64,000 nt of DNA from Caldalkalibacillus mannanilyticus JCM 10596 (GTDB lineage: Bacteria > Bacillota > Bacilli > Caldalkalibacillales > JCM-10596). A model generated the notes under the pieces. It had not been told where the DNA came from. It saw only the letters and a program-made list of their open reading frames with translations, and did no database searches. The stretch covers positions 16,060 through 80,059 of the forward strand of contig NZ_BAMO01000023.1 of the NCBI RefSeq assembly GCF_000615945.1. Reading direction: 5' to 3'. A program made the position numbers and the translations under genes. Shown piece after piece: positions 10,683-20,381 of this stretch; positions within the stretch are counted from its first letter, which is position 1; each line of letters opens with the position of its first letter.

Positions 10683-11377
10683 GCAAAGTGACTGTGACGG
10701 CGAAAACGATAGAACAAGCTGTGAAGTCGGCTCTAAGTCAGTTACAAACTAGCGAGGATTTAGTCAACATTCGTGTGATCGAAGAGCCTAGTAAGGGGTT
10801 TTTTGGATTTGGTTCAAAACAAGCTGTTGTTGAAGTAGAAGTAAAGGAAGTCGTTCAAGAATCTCAGAGCCAAGCTGCTGCTGCTGTTGAACAAGAGGAA
10901 TCATTGTTAGATAAGGATTGGCTTGAAGAAGCAAAGCACTTCTTAGAAACGATTCTTTCTCAAATGGGGTTGAGTGTACGTGTTACAGTCGAGCCAAGGG
11001 AAGAGCATACGATTTTTAACGTTCAGGGCGAGGGGATCGGTCTAATGATCGGTCGCCGTGGGCAAACCCTTGATTCTATACAATATCTTACTAACTTAGT
11101 TGCCAATCGTTATTCCAAGGATTATGTAAGAATTGTGATTGACCCTGAGAATTATCGGGCGAGACGTCAAGAAACCCTTGAACAACTCGCAGATCGAGTG
11201 GCAAAAAAAGTTGTTCGCTCAGGAGAAAAGATGGTACTTGAACCAATGAATCCAGCGGAGAGAAAAATTATCCACACCCACTTACAGGAGTACGCTGGGA
11301 TCAGCACGAAAAGCCAAGGTGAAGGAAACAATCGGCGTATTGTTGTATTCCCTAGACAATCCAAGCATCTTGAATAA
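10679..11377 (+). CDS. jag: RNA-binding protein Jag/KhpB
   Basis: A 232-residue protein with an N-terminal Jag domain (about residues 1-50, [10 protein letters not shown]), a variable acidic linker, a KH domain ([17 protein letters not shown]) and a C-terminal R3H domain ([12 protein letters not shown]). Jag/KhpB partners KhpA in RNA binding in other Firmicutes. The GTG start overlaps the yidC stop codon, indicating translational coupling, and CAGGAGGGTG is the ribosome binding site. Confidence 0.95.
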   Translation: MSKVTVTAKTIEQAVKSALSQLQTSEDLVNIRVIEEPSKGFFGFGSKQAVVEVEVKEVVQESQSQAAAAVEQEESLLDKDWLEEAKHFLETILSQMGLSVRVTVEPREEHTIFNVQGEGIGLMIGRRGQTLDSIQYLTNLVANRYSKDYVRIVIDPENYRARRQETLEQLADRVAKKVVRSGEKMVLEPMNPAERKIIHTHLQEYAGISTKSQGEGNNRRIVVFPRQSKHLE

Positions 11378-11400
11378 TAATAATCATCTGTTTTGAGTGA

Positions 11401-11430
11401 GAGCTTTCCTACTAGGAAGGCTCTTTTTTC
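11401..11430 (+). terminator. Terminator after jag
   Basis: A 10-bp stem GAGCTTTCCT/AGGAAGGCTC (one G-T pair), loop ACT, then a T-run. It ends the rpmH-jag group. Confidence 0.9.
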
Positions 11431-11521
11431 TTTTGCATCAGAGGAAATATGTGTTATTCTATTTGTTTAGGGGAACCCTTAATAATGATGATGTGTTGTG
11501 GAAAACTTGAGGTGATTCGAA

Positions 11522-12898
11522 ATGAATTTAGATACAATAGCGGCAATTTCAACTCCTATGGGAGAAGGCGGGATCGCGATCATTCGGGTGAGTGGTGTTG
11601 AAGCCATCGGAGTTGTGGATAAGTTATTTAAAGGGAAAGACAAATTATCCACTGTGGATAGTCATACGATCCATTATGGATATTTAATTGATCCACAGAG
11701 TGGACAAAAAATTGAAGAGGTGATGGTTTCTGTTTTAAGAGCACCCAGAACCTTTACTCGTGAAGATATTGCAGAGGTTAATTGTCACGGAGGAATTGTT
11801 TCTGTCAAGAGAGTGCTTCAATATATATTAGATGCGGGAGCGAGATTAGCAGAGCCAGGAGAATTTACGAAACGGGCGTTTTTAAATGGAAGGTTGGACC
11901 TTTCTCAAGCAGAGGCTGTTATTGATCTGATTCGTGCTAAGTCTGATAAAGCAATGAATATTGCCTTGCAGCAGGTAGAGGGAAGACTATCTAAGCTAAT
12001 CACTAAATTACGACAAGATCTGATTGAAACCTTGGCTCACATTGAGGTGACCATTGATTATCCTGAGCATGATGTAGAGGAATTTACGCATCAATTTCTG
12101 CTGGAGAAATGTACGACTGTTCGCCTTGAAATTGAGCGATTATTACAAACTGCTGACCAAGGAAAAATATTACGTGAAGGGCTTTCTACCGCGATTATCG
12201 GCAGACCTAATGTGGGGAAATCATCCTTGTTGAATACCTTAGTTCATGAGTCCAAGGCAATCGTCACAGATATACCAGGTACGACTCGAGATGTGATTGA
12301 GGAGTATGTTACTGTTCGAGGCGTTCCATTGAAGCTGCTTGATACAGCTGGAATTCGAGAAACGGAGGATGTTGTCGAAAAAATTGGTGTCGAAAAATCT
12401 CGAAAAGTGATTCATGAGGCAGACTTGGTGCTTTTGGTTCTCAATTATAATGAAGAATTGACAGAGGAAGATCGTCAGTTGATGTCATTGGTTCAAGAGA
12501 GAAAATCGATTATAATTGTGAATAAGACCGATTTAACGCAGAAAATAGACTTAGGAGAGGTAAAAGCCTTGGTCCCTGAAAAAACGATTATTACGACTTC
12601 TTTAAAAGAGGAAGAAGGCATCGAAGCATTAGAACAAGCCATTGCTGATTTGTATTTTTCTGGTGGAATGGAATTAGGAGATATGACTTACGTCAGTAAT
12701 GCCAGACACATTTACCTATTAAAACAGGCACAGCGTTCCATTGAAGAAGCGATTGAAGGAATCTCGATGGGAGTTCCGATTGATGTTGCTCAAATTGATA
12801 TACAGAAAACCTGGGAGCTGCTTGGCGAAATTATTGGAGATGCGGTAAGTGAAAGTTTGATTGATCAATTGTTCTCACAGTTTTGTTTAGGAAAATAG
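11522..12898 (+). CDS. mnmE: tRNA modification GTPase MnmE
   Basis: A 458-residue GTPase that with MnmG makes the cmnm5 modification on the wobble uridine of certain tRNAs. The N-terminal domain starts [17 protein letters not shown]; the inserted G domain has Walker [13 protein letters not shown], the PGTTRD switch and [10 protein letters not shown]; the C-terminus ends with the catalytic CLGK. It is followed 34 bp later by mnmG, its partner, and the group continues with rsmG. Confidence 0.98.
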   Translation: MNLDTIAAISTPMGEGGIAIIRVSGVEAIGVVDKLFKGKDKLSTVDSHTIHYGYLIDPQSGQKIEEVMVSVLRAPRTFTREDIAEVNCHGGIVSVKRVLQYILDAGARLAEPGEFTKRAFLNGRLDLSQAEAVIDLIRAKSDKAMNIALQQVEGRLSKLITKLRQDLIETLAHIEVTIDYPEHDVEEFTHQFLLEKCTTVRLEIERLLQTADQGKILREGLSTAIIGRPNVGKSSLLNTLVHESKAIVTDIPGTTRDVIEEYVTVRGVPLKLLDTAGIRETEDVVEKIGVEKSRKVIHEADLVLLVLNYNEELTEEDRQLMSLVQERKSIIIVNKTDLTQKIDLGEVKALVPEKTIITTSLKEEEGIEALEQAIADLYFSGGMELGDMTYVSNARHIYLLKQAQRSIEEAIEGISMGVPIDVAQIDIQKTWELLGEIIGDAVSESLIDQLFSQFCLGK

Positions 12899-12932
12899 AA
12901 AGTAGACATGATGTGCATAAGGAGGAATGGGA

Positions 12933-14822
12933 ATGAGATATCGTGGGGAAGAATTTGATTGCATCGTCATTGGAGCGGGGCATGCAGGGTGCGAAGCAGC
13001 GTTAGCAGCAGCAAGAATGGGCAGCTCGACATTGCTATTGACCATTAATTTAGACGCTGTGGCTTATATGCCTTGTAATCCCTCAGTGGGTGGACCGGCT
13101 AAAGGGCATGTTGTACGTGAAATTGATGCTCTAGGTGGAGAAATGGGCAGGAATATTGATAAAACCTATATTCAAATCCGCCTATTAAATACCGGCAAGG
13201 GACCCGCTGTACAGGCTCTTCGTGCTCAAGCAGACAAGTTTCTGTACCAGCAAATGATGAAGGAAACCATTGAGAAGGAGCCTAACCTAACCTTGCGTCA
13301 GGCAATGGTGGAAGAGCTTATTGTAGAAGATGGGGTCTGTAAAGGGGTTGTGACAAAAACTGGAGCAGAATATGTTGCTAAGACAGTGGTTTTAACGACA
13401 GGAACCTATCTAAGAGGAAAAATCATATTAGGTGAGCTTGCTTATGAAAGCGGACCGAATAACCAGCAGCCTTCGATTCGTTTATCTCAGCATCTAGAGG
13501 AGCTTGGTTTTGACTTAGTTCGTTTTAAAACAGGTACTCCTCCTAGAGTTCATGCTGACAGTATTGATTATAGTCAAACAGAGATTCAGCCAGGGGATGA
13601 TAAACCCTTAGCTTTCTCCTATGAAACGACTGATTTTCGGACGAATGACCAGCTACCATGCTGGTTAACATACACAGGCGATGAAACACACCAAGTGATT
13701 AATCATAACCTTTCTCGTTCTCCTATGTATGGGGATTCTAAAACAATTGAAGGAACGGGACCGCGATATTGTCCTTCTATTGAAGATAAGATCGTTCGCT
13801 TTCATGATAAGCCAAGGCATCAGATCTTCTTAGAACCAGAGGGAAGGAGCACCTCAGAGGTTTATGTGCAAGGCTTGTCTACAAGCTTACCTGAGGATGT
13901 TCAATTGAAGATCCTACGCTCGATTAGTGGCTTAGAAAATTGCAGAATGATGCGTCCAGGCTATGCCATTGAATATGATGCAATTGTCCCCACTCAATTG
14001 TGGCCATCGCTGGAAACGAAACGAATTAAAAACCTATTTACTGCTGGTCAAATTAATGGAACAAGTGGCTATGAAGAAGCAGCAGGTCAAGGCTTAATGG
14101 CAGGAATTAATGCCGCCCTCAAGGTTCAGGGGAAGGACCCATTGATTCTAGATCGCTCTCAAGCCTATATAGGAGTATTAATTGATGACCTAGTGACGAA
14201 GGGAACGAGAGAGCCTTATCGTTTATTAACCTCTAGAGCTGAATATCGTTTATTACTACGGAACGATAATGCAGATCTACGCTTAACAGAGGTAGGGTAT
14301 GAAATTGGTCTCATCAAAGAGGCGAGATATCAGAAGTTTGTAGAGAAGAAGAAATTCATTGAAGAAGAAATTGAACGCTTATCTCAGGTTAAAGCACGAC
14401 CTGATGAAAAGACGCAAGAGATTCTTCGTTCTGTTGGTTCAAAGGAATTAAACAATGCCTACGATTTACTGACCTTGTTGCGCAGACCAGAGGTTACGTA
14501 TAAAGAAATTGAAATGATCTCTCGTTCTGAAAAGGATTTACCAAAGGAAGTCAAGGAACAGGTAGAAATACAGGTCAAATATGCAGGATATATTGATAAG
14601 CAGTTATTACAGGTAGAGAAACTAAAAAACATGGAAAACAAGAAGCTAGCTGAAGATCTTGATTATCACTCCATTTCTGGCTTAGCGAAGGAAGCACGTG
14701 AAAAATTGTCGATGGTGAAGCCGTTAAATATCGCTCAAGCCTCTCGTGTTTCTGGAGTTACACCTGCTGATATTTCCATCCTGCTTATTTACCTTGAGCA
14801 GATGAACAGAGTGAAAGTATAA
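12933..14822 (+). CDS. mnmG: tRNA uridine-5-carboxymethylaminomethyl modification enzyme MnmG
   Basis: A 629-residue FAD protein, partner of MnmE. The start at ATG 12933 is preferred over ATG 12927 because AAGGAGG at 12919-12925 is only one base from 12927 but seven from 12933. The dinucleotide-binding motif is [17 protein letters not shown] near the N-terminus; [11 protein letters not shown] and [12 protein letters not shown] are family signatures. Length is normal. It is followed closely by rsmG. Confidence 0.98.
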   Translation: MRYRGEEFDCIVIGAGHAGCEAALAAARMGSSTLLLTINLDAVAYMPCNPSVGGPAKGHVVREIDALGGEMGRNIDKTYIQIRLLNTGKGPAVQALRAQADKFLYQQMMKETIEKEPNLTLRQAMVEELIVEDGVCKGVVTKTGAEYVAKTVVLTTGTYLRGKIILGELAYESGPNNQQPSIRLSQHLEELGFDLVRFKTGTPPRVHADSIDYSQTEIQPGDDKPLAFSYETTDFRTNDQLPCWLTYTGDETHQVINHNLSRSPMYGDSKTIEGTGPRYCPSIEDKIVRFHDKPRHQIFLEPEGRSTSEVYVQGLSTSLPEDVQLKILRSISGLENCRMMRPGYAIEYDAIVPTQLWPSLETKRIKNLFTAGQINGTSGYEEAAGQGLMAGINAALKVQGKDPLILDRSQAYIGVLIDDLVTKGTREPYRLLTSRAEYRLLLRNDNADLRLTEVGYEIGLIKEARYQKFVEKKKFIEEEIERLSQVKARPDEKTQEILRSVGSKELNNAYDLLTLLRRPEVTYKEIEMISRSEKDLPKEVKEQVEIQVKYAGYIDKQLLQVEKLKNMENKKLAEDLDYHSISGLAKEAREKLSMVKPLNIAQASRVSGVTPADISILLIYLEQMNRVKV

Positions 14823-14834
14823 GGAGTCGTCGAG

Positions 14835-15551
14835 ATGAATATTGAAGCTTTTCGTACCGGATTGAGTGAAAAAGGGATTATCCTTTCAGCAAAGCAATTA
14901 GATCAGTTTCAGCTTTACTTTTCTTTACTTGTAGAATGGAACGAAAAAATGAATTTAACTGCGATCACGAGTCAAGAAGAAGTATATTTAAAACACTTTT
15001 TTGACTCGATCTCAGCAGCCTTTTATTTTGACTTTACACCTGACTATTCTATTGTAGATGTGGGGGCAGGAGCGGGATTCCCTAGTTTGCCCCTTAAAAT
15101 TTGTTTTCCTCATTTAAAGGTTACCATTGTCGATTCCTTAAATAAACGAATCCAATTCCTGCATCATCTTGCTGAACAATTAGGGCTTAAAAATACCCAG
15201 TTCTTTCACAGCAGAGCAGAGGAATTTGCTCAGCAAAAAGAGCATCGAGAGCAATATGATGTAGCGATGGCAAGAGCTGTCGCTCGCTTAAATATTTTAA
15301 GTGAGCTTTGTCTACCTCTTGTGAAGAAGGAAGGGCATTTTATTGGAATGAAAGGTATGAAGGGGGAGGATGAGCTTTCTGAAGCCAAGAAGGCGATTCA
15401 AATCCTTGGTGGGAGCATTCAGAAAGTATCTACCTTTCAATTACCTGAAGAGGAAGCTGACAGAACAATTATCGTCATTGATAAAATAAAGGAAAGCCCT
15501 AAAAAATATCCGAGAAAGCCTGGAATTCCAAATAAACAACCTATTGTATAG
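14835..15551 (+). CDS. rsmG: 16S rRNA (guanine-N7)-methyltransferase RsmG
   Basis: A 238-residue SAM-dependent methyltransferase (GidB family) that methylates G527 of 16S rRNA. It has [11 protein letters not shown] near residue 35 and the SAM motif [16 protein letters not shown] near residues 75-90. It follows mnmG after 12 bp, as in most bacteria, and is followed by a parS-bearing hairpin. Confidence 0.97.
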   Translation: MNIEAFRTGLSEKGIILSAKQLDQFQLYFSLLVEWNEKMNLTAITSQEEVYLKHFFDSISAAFYFDFTPDYSIVDVGAGAGFPSLPLKICFPHLKVTIVDSLNKRIQFLHHLAEQLGLKNTQFFHSRAEEFAQQKEHREQYDVAMARAVARLNILSELCLPLVKKEGHFIGMKGMKGEDELSEAKKAIQILGGSIQKVSTFQLPEEEADRTIIVIDKIKESPKKYPRKPGIPNKQPIV

Positions 15552-15579
15552 ACTCTAGTAGAATAAGTTCTTTTATTAT

Positions 15580-15617
15580 AAAAAATAAAATGTTTCACGT
15601 GGAACATTTTATTTTTT
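15580..15617. terminator. Hairpin after rsmG with parS embedded at its centre
   Basis: An almost perfect 38-bp palindrome (one G-T pair) with A-rich left and T-rich right arms. Its centre, 15591-15606, is TGTTTCACGTGGAACA, which on the other strand matches the parS consensus TGTTNCACGTGAAACA exactly. It can act as a ParB loading site and, as RNA, as a terminator before noc. Confidence 0.85.
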
Positions 15618-15683
15618 TTGCAGGAAAATGTGTTAAAATGGAGAATGTTAATATGGAGTAATAGCATAGGTGGTGTAAGCCAT

Positions 15684-16511
15684 ATGAGAGAACAATTTTC
15701 TCGTTTTTTTGGTCTAGCTGTAGAAAAACACGAAGTTGAAGAGGTCAAGCATATTCCGGTTCAGAAGATCGTTGCCAACCGCTATCAGCCACGTACTATT
15801 TTTGATGATGAAAAAATAGATGAATTAGCCCAAACAATAAGAACACATGGAATTATTCAACCGATTGTTGTACGTGAAAGCGATAATGATCAATATGAAA
15901 TTATTGCTGGGGAACGCCGTTGGAGGGCTTGTCGCAAGCTTGGTCTAGAGGAAATTCCCGCAATTATCCGGAATTTGAATGATACCCAATCTGCTTCTGT
16001 TGCCTTAATAGAAAACTTACAACGGGAAGGGCTAACATCAATAGAAGAGGCTTATGCTTATCAGAAATTGATTGAATTACATGACTTAACTCAAGAAAGC
16101 TTAGCTCAGAGATTAGGGAAGGGGCAATCGACGGTTGCTAACAAGCTAAGGCTTCTTCATTTGCCAGAAGAGTGTCATGATGCTTTAAGAAAGAGATTGA
16201 TTACAGAGCGTCATGCTCGTGCTTTGTTGATATTGAAAGAACCAGAGCTACAGAAAAGCTTCTTATTAGAAATTATTGAAAAAAATCTAAATGTAAAGCA
16301 AACAGAGGATAGAATAGAACAATTTTTTAATAAGAAAGAAGATACCAAGAAGAAACAAGTAAGAAAAGCTTTTTCAAGAGATATGAGGATTGCGATGAAT
16401 ACCATTCGTCAATCCATTGATATGGTAGTCAAAAGCGGCTTGCATATTGAAACAGATGAAAAAGACCATGAAGATTATTATGAATTTACGATTAAAGTAC
16501 CTAAAAAGTAA
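15684..16511 (+). CDS. noc: Nucleoid occlusion protein Noc
   Basis: A 275-residue ParB-family protein that blocks Z-ring assembly over the nucleoid. It begins [15 protein letters not shown], the membrane-targeting amphipathic helix of Noc, which also sets the start. The CTP-binding ParB N-domain has [14 protein letters not shown] after GERRWRA; the helix-turn-helix includes [19 protein letters not shown]. It lies between rsmG and parA as in Bacillus, and a parS-like palindrome precedes it. The ribosome binding site (AGGTGGTG, 15668-15675) is only moderate. Confidence 0.94.
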   Translation: MREQFSRFFGLAVEKHEVEEVKHIPVQKIVANRYQPRTIFDDEKIDELAQTIRTHGIIQPIVVRESDNDQYEIIAGERRWRACRKLGLEEIPAIIRNLNDTQSASVALIENLQREGLTSIEEAYAYQKLIELHDLTQESLAQRLGKGQSTVANKLRLLHLPEECHDALRKRLITERHARALLILKEPELQKSFLLEIIEKNLNVKQTEDRIEQFFNKKEDTKKKQVRKAFSRDMRIAMNTIRQSIDMVVKSGLHIETDEKDHEDYYEFTIKVPKK

Positions 16512-16515
16512 GACG

Positions 16516-16542
16516 ATGGCGGCTTAGGCCGCCATTGTTTGC
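16516..16542 (+). terminator. GC-rich hairpin after noc
   Basis: An 8-bp stem ATGGCGGC/GCCGCCAT with loop TTAG, followed by only TGTTT. A weak terminator or an attenuator before parA. Confidence 0.5.
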
Positions 16543-16589
16543 GCTAATCTACATCAAGAAGAACCTGAATATAATGAGGTGAAATAATA

Positions 16590-17351
16590 ATGGGAAAGAT
16601 TATTGCTATAGCTAATCAAAAGGGTGGTGTTGGAAAGACAACCTCTTCCATTAACTTAGGAGCTAGCTTAGCAACATTAGGAAAGAAAGTATTGTTAGTC
16701 GATATTGATCCCCAAGGAAATACCACAAGTGGAATAGGTGTAAATAAAGCAGATGCTCCCTATTGTATCTATGATGTTTTAATTAATGAAGTAAGTCCCA
16801 AAGATGCAACGATTCAAACAAGTATTGAAGGACTCTCTATTATTCCAGCTACAATTCAACTTGCGGGTGCAGAAATTGAGTTAGTCCCCACCATTTCACG
16901 AGAGATACGCTTGAAAAAAGCCTTACAAACAGTCAGCGATGGATATGATTTTGTCTTAATAGATTGTCCTCCTTCATTAGGAATCTTAACCATTAACTCC
17001 TTAACAGCTGCTGATTCAGTATTAATTCCCATACAATGCGAATATTATGCCTTAGAAGGACTTAGTCAGTTATTAAATACGATCCGTCTTGTCCAAAAGC
17101 ATCTCAATACAAATTTGCTGATCGAAGGTGTTTTATTGACGATGCTGGATGCCAGAACGAACTTAGGGATTCAAGTCATTGAAGAGGTGAAGAAATACTT
17201 TCAGGATAAAGTATACCAAACCATTATTCCACGAAATGTGAGATTAAGTGAAGCTCCCAGTCATGGACAATCGATCATTTCTTATGATCCTAGATCAAAA
17301 GGAGCTGAGGTATACCTAGAATTGGCTAAGGAAGTGATTAGTCATGTCTAA
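16590..17351 (+). CDS. parA: Chromosome partitioning ATPase ParA (Soj)
   Basis: A 253-residue deviant-Walker ATPase: GKIIAIANQKGGVGKTTSS at the N-terminus has the signature lysine of ParA proteins, with DIDPQGNTTSGIG and VLIDCPPSLGILTINSL following. With ParB and parS it segregates origins, and in Bacillus Soj also regulates DnaA. It overlaps parB by 8 bp, which implies coupled translation. Confidence 0.97.
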   Translation: MGKIIAIANQKGGVGKTTSSINLGASLATLGKKVLLVDIDPQGNTTSGIGVNKADAPYCIYDVLINEVSPKDATIQTSIEGLSIIPATIQLAGAEIELVPTISREIRLKKALQTVSDGYDFVLIDCPPSLGILTINSLTAADSVLIPIQCEYYALEGLSQLLNTIRLVQKHLNTNLLIEGVLLTMLDARTNLGIQVIEEVKKYFQDKVYQTIIPRNVRLSEAPSHGQSIISYDPRSKGAEVYLELAKEVISHV

Positions 17352-18195
17352 ACGTTTAGGAAGAGGATTAGATGCCCTATTTCCTTCGTTAGAAATTACG
17401 GAAGACGAGAAAATCATTCAAATTAACCTGACAGAAATCAGACCCAACCCCTATCAACCACGGAAAGAATTTGCTGCTGATGCCATTGAAGAATTAAAGC
17501 AATCAATTTTAGAGCATGGCGTGATTCAACCTATTATAGTTAAGAAAAGTATCAAAGGGTATGAAATTATTGCAGGGGAGAGGCGCTTTAGAGCCTCCAA
17601 GGAAGCCAATTTAAAAACGATTCCAGCGGTTGTCAAAGACCTAACAGAAAATCAAGTGATGGAGATTGCTTTAATTGAGAATATTCAACGCGAAGACTTG
17701 AATGCCATTGAAGTAGCGGTTGCCTATCATAAATTAATGGATCGTTTTAAATTAACTCAGGATGAATTGGCTCAGAAGGTAGGAAAAAGTCGTCCTCATG
17801 TCGCCAATATCTTGAGATTACTACAGCTACCTGAGAATGTTCAGGAATATGTTTCACGTGGAACATTGTCAATGGGACATGCTAGGGCACTGTTAGGAAT
17901 TAAAGATCGAAAAAAATTATTACTGCTAGCTAAGAAGTGCATTGATGAAGGACTTAGTGTTCGTCAGCTTGAGCTCACAATACAAAAATTAGAAAATGTT
18001 TCACGTGAAACAAAAAAATTAAAATCTAAAAATCCAGCAGATGTATTTATTACCCGTTATGAGGATAGATTAAAAAGCTCGTTAGGAACCTCTGTGAAAA
18101 TCAAAAAGGGAGAAAAGAAGGGGAAAATCGAAATAGACTTCTTTTCTGATGAAGATTTAGAACGGATTATTGAACTGTTAAATAGAGAATCATAA
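17344..18195 (+). CDS. parB: Chromosome partitioning protein ParB (Spo0J)
   Basis: A 283-residue CTP-dependent clamp that loads at parS and recruits SMC. It begins MSKRLGRGLDALFPS, has the CTP-binding motifs GERRFRA and ENIQREDLNAIE, and a helix-turn-helix with LAQKVGKSRPHVANILRLL. Two parS sites lie inside the gene (17850-17865 and 17997-18012), so the residues VSRGT and VSRET are dictated by the DNA sites. In Bacillus a parS also lies inside spo0J. Confidence 0.97.
   Translation: MSKRLGRGLDALFPSLEITEDEKIIQINLTEIRPNPYQPRKEFAADAIEELKQSILEHGVIQPIIVKKSIKGYEIIAGERRFRASKEANLKTIPAVVKDLTENQVMEIALIENIQREDLNAIEVAVAYHKLMDRFKLTQDELAQKVGKSRPHVANILRLLQLPENVQEYVSRGTLSMGHARALLGIKDRKKLLLLAKKCIDEGLSVRQLELTIQKLENVSRETKKLKSKNPADVFITRYEDRLKSSLGTSVKIKKGEKKGKIEIDFFSDEDLERIIELLNRES
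17850..17865. promoter_or_regulatory. parS site inside parB (1)
   Basis: TGTTTCACGTGGAACA, the same 16-mer as at 15591-15606; its complement fits TGTTNCACGTGAAACA exactly. Confidence 0.92.
17997..18012. promoter_or_regulatory. parS site inside parB (2)
   Basis: TGTTTCACGTGAAACA, a perfect palindromic parS, 131 bp downstream of the previous site. Confidence 0.95.
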
Positions 18196-18235
18196 AGGAT
18201 ATCAGCTTAAGGATCTAAGGATAAGCGAAAAAATA

Positions 18236-18295
18236 GAAAAACACTGCCTACTCTTTTATCATGATTAATGATAGAAGTGGTAGGGAGTGTTTTTT
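18236..18295 (+). terminator. Terminator after parB
   Basis: A long hairpin: AAACACTGCCTAC pairs with GTAGGGAGTGTTT around an inner TATCAT/ATGATA stem, followed by TTTTTT. Confidence 0.85.
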
Positions 18296-18318
18296 CAGAA
18301 AATAGGTGATGAATAGGT

Positions 18319-19476
18319 ATGATCTATTTTGATAATGCTGCTTCTACATGGCCAAAGCCTGAAGGGGTAGGAGAGGCAATGCTGGAAGCTGTAAAGGAGT
18401 ATGGAGCTAATCCAGGTAGAGGAGGGCATCAGCTTTCCTTAAAAGCAAGTCGTGTTGTTTTTCAAACAAGAGCGGCACTAGCCAAACTATTTGGAATTAA
18501 GGACCCGACCAATATCGTGTTCTTTTCCAATGCCACTGTAGCTTTAAATCAGGTGATTAAGGGCTTTAGGTGGCAAGAGGGAGATCATGTTATTTCTACA
18601 ACGTATGAGCATAATTCTGTCCGACGTCCGCTGGAGTTTATTCATAGGGAGTATGGTGTGCAAGTAAGCTATATAGAACCAGATCATAATGGTCATATTC
18701 CGTTAGATGAAGTAGAAAAGCTCATTCATAGCAAGACCAAATTAATAGTCTGTACTCATGTGTCTAATTTAACTGGGAGCATCCTGCCTGTAACAGAGAT
18801 AGGACATTTAGCTAAGCAACATCAAGTCCCATTTCTAGTGGATGCCTCACAGTCAGCAGGGAGCATCCCCATTCATATCTCAGAAATGAATATTGATTTA
18901 TTAGCCTTTCCAGGGCATAAAGGATTGTATGGGCCTCAAGGAACAGGAGGACTTTATATCTCCCCAGACATTGATCTCCTTCCTCTGGTTCATGGTGGGA
19001 CAGGAAGTCAATCCGAATCTATTGACCAACCTACTGTTCGACCAGATCGCTACGAATCAGGTACGGTCAATACGCCCGGAATTGCAGGATGGAAGGCAGG
19101 CTTAGATTTTGTCATGCAAGAAGGAATCGATACGATATGGGAGCATGAACGAAGCTTAACGCAGTATGCCCTTCAGGAGCTTAAAAAAATAGAACAAGTG
19201 ATTATCTATGGTCCTGATGAGGAAGTGGAGAGAGCGCCAGTCATTCCTATTAATATTAAAGGAATGGATGCACAAGAGTGCTCCTTTATCCTTGATCAGC
19301 ATTTTGGTATTGCGACGAGGGCAGGGATGCATTGTACTCCGCTTGGGCATCAAGCCATTCAGACCATTGAATCAGGTGCGGTTCGAATCAGTTTTGGCTA
19401 CTTTAATACCTTAGAAGAAATTGATCAGTTGATTGTTGCCGTAAAAGAGATTAGTAAAAGCGTAGCAACGACATAA
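18319..19476 (+). CDS. Class-V aminotransferase, cysteine desulfurase-like
   Basis: A 385-residue PLP enzyme of the cysteine desulfurase family. It starts MIYFDNAASTWPKPEGV; the PLP-binding lysine is in AFPGHKGLYGPQG near residue 200, and the C-terminal region has the Cys-containing loop GIATRAGMHCTPLGHQ (Cys about residue 337), the expected catalytic cysteine region. Such proteins release sulfur from cysteine as persulfide, but no scaffold gene lies nearby, so the acceptor is unknown. It follows the parB terminator and is 32 bp upstream of a DUF554 gene, with which it may be co-transcribed. Confidence 0.88.
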   Translation: MIYFDNAASTWPKPEGVGEAMLEAVKEYGANPGRGGHQLSLKASRVVFQTRAALAKLFGIKDPTNIVFFSNATVALNQVIKGFRWQEGDHVISTTYEHNSVRRPLEFIHREYGVQVSYIEPDHNGHIPLDEVEKLIHSKTKLIVCTHVSNLTGSILPVTEIGHLAKQHQVPFLVDASQSAGSIPIHISEMNIDLLAFPGHKGLYGPQGTGGLYISPDIDLLPLVHGGTGSQSESIDQPTVRPDRYESGTVNTPGIAGWKAGLDFVMQEGIDTIWEHERSLTQYALQELKKIEQVIIYGPDEEVERAPVIPINIKGMDAQECSFILDQHFGIATRAGMHCTPLGHQAIQTIESGAVRISFGYFNTLEEIDQLIVAVKEISKSVATT

Positions 19477-19508
19477 AATCATAGAGAGTAAAGAGGAGAA
19501 ATCATAGC

Positions 19509-20231
19509 ATGGTGCTAGCAGGGGTTATTGTCAATACAATCGCTATTATTGTTGGAGGTTTATTAGGACAAGTTTTCACCAATATTAAGCAAGAAACGAA
19601 AGATACGATTATGAAAGCCATTGCTGTAGCGATCCTTGTCTTGGGATTGAATATGGCGCTGAAGGGTGTACAGAGTGAATACTTTTTAATTGTTCTATTT
19701 AGCCTTGTCCTAGGTGGGGTATGGGGAGAATGGGCTGAATTAGAGAAGAAGTTAGAGAAATTAGGACAGTGGATTGAAAGCAAGGTAGGGAAGAAGAAAA
19801 AAGGAAATATAGCCAAAGCCTTTGTCACCACCACATTGATTTATTGTATAGGAGCGATGGCAGTGATTGGTGCACTCGATAGTGGTTTGAGAATGGATCA
19901 TAATGTGTTGTATACCAAATCATTTCTAGATGGCTTTACCGCGATCATCTTTTCTTCCACGCTTGGCATCGGTGTTGTCTTTTCCGCCATTCCCGTTTTC
20001 TTGTATCAGGGAATCATGGCTCTTGGTGCAACCTACATAAATCAGTTTGTTGAACCTCAATTAATCGAAAGAATCATAGAGGATATTACGGCAACAGGTG
20101 GGATTCTGATTGTAGGAATTGCCTTAAATATGCTAGAAGTGACGAAGCTAAAAGTAGGAAATCTGCTTCCTTCCTTATTGGTTGCTGTTCTATTAACTGC
20201 TGCTGTGTACTATATTCAGCTTATGTTATAA
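19509..20231 (+). CDS. DUF554 family membrane protein
   Basis: A 240-residue polytopic membrane protein starting MVLAGVIVNTIAIIVGGLLG, the typical start of the DUF554 (YdfK/YqgA-like) family. Six or seven hydrophobic segments are visible, with a basic loop (ESKVGKKKKGN) near residue 95. The function of the family is not established. AAGAGGAGA lies upstream at about 19491-19499. A bidirectional terminator follows. Confidence 0.88.
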   Translation: MVLAGVIVNTIAIIVGGLLGQVFTNIKQETKDTIMKAIAVAILVLGLNMALKGVQSEYFLIVLFSLVLGGVWGEWAELEKKLEKLGQWIESKVGKKKKGNIAKAFVTTTLIYCIGAMAVIGALDSGLRMDHNVLYTKSFLDGFTAIIFSSTLGIGVVFSAIPVFLYQGIMALGATYINQFVEPQLIERIIEDITATGGILIVGIALNMLEVTKLKVGNLLPSLLVAVLLTAAVYYIQLML

Positions 20232-20290
20232 AAAACAAGTAATAAAGGATAAATGATTAGACCATTAGATCAAATGATAAAAATAAAGCA

Positions 20291-20365
20291 AAAAAGACCT
20301 GGATTTCACAAAAGATGAGGGGAGGAGAGTGCTCCTGTTCATCAAGTGAAACCAGGTCTTTTTTT
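20291..20365. terminator. Bidirectional terminator between convergent genes
   Basis: AAAAAGACCTGG (20291-20302) pairs with CCAGGTCTTTTT (20352-20363), with an inner GATGA...TCATC and AGGAG/CTCCT stem. A- and T-runs flank it on both strands. Confidence 0.88.
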
Positions 20366-20381
20366 AGAGAAGGGAAAGGAG

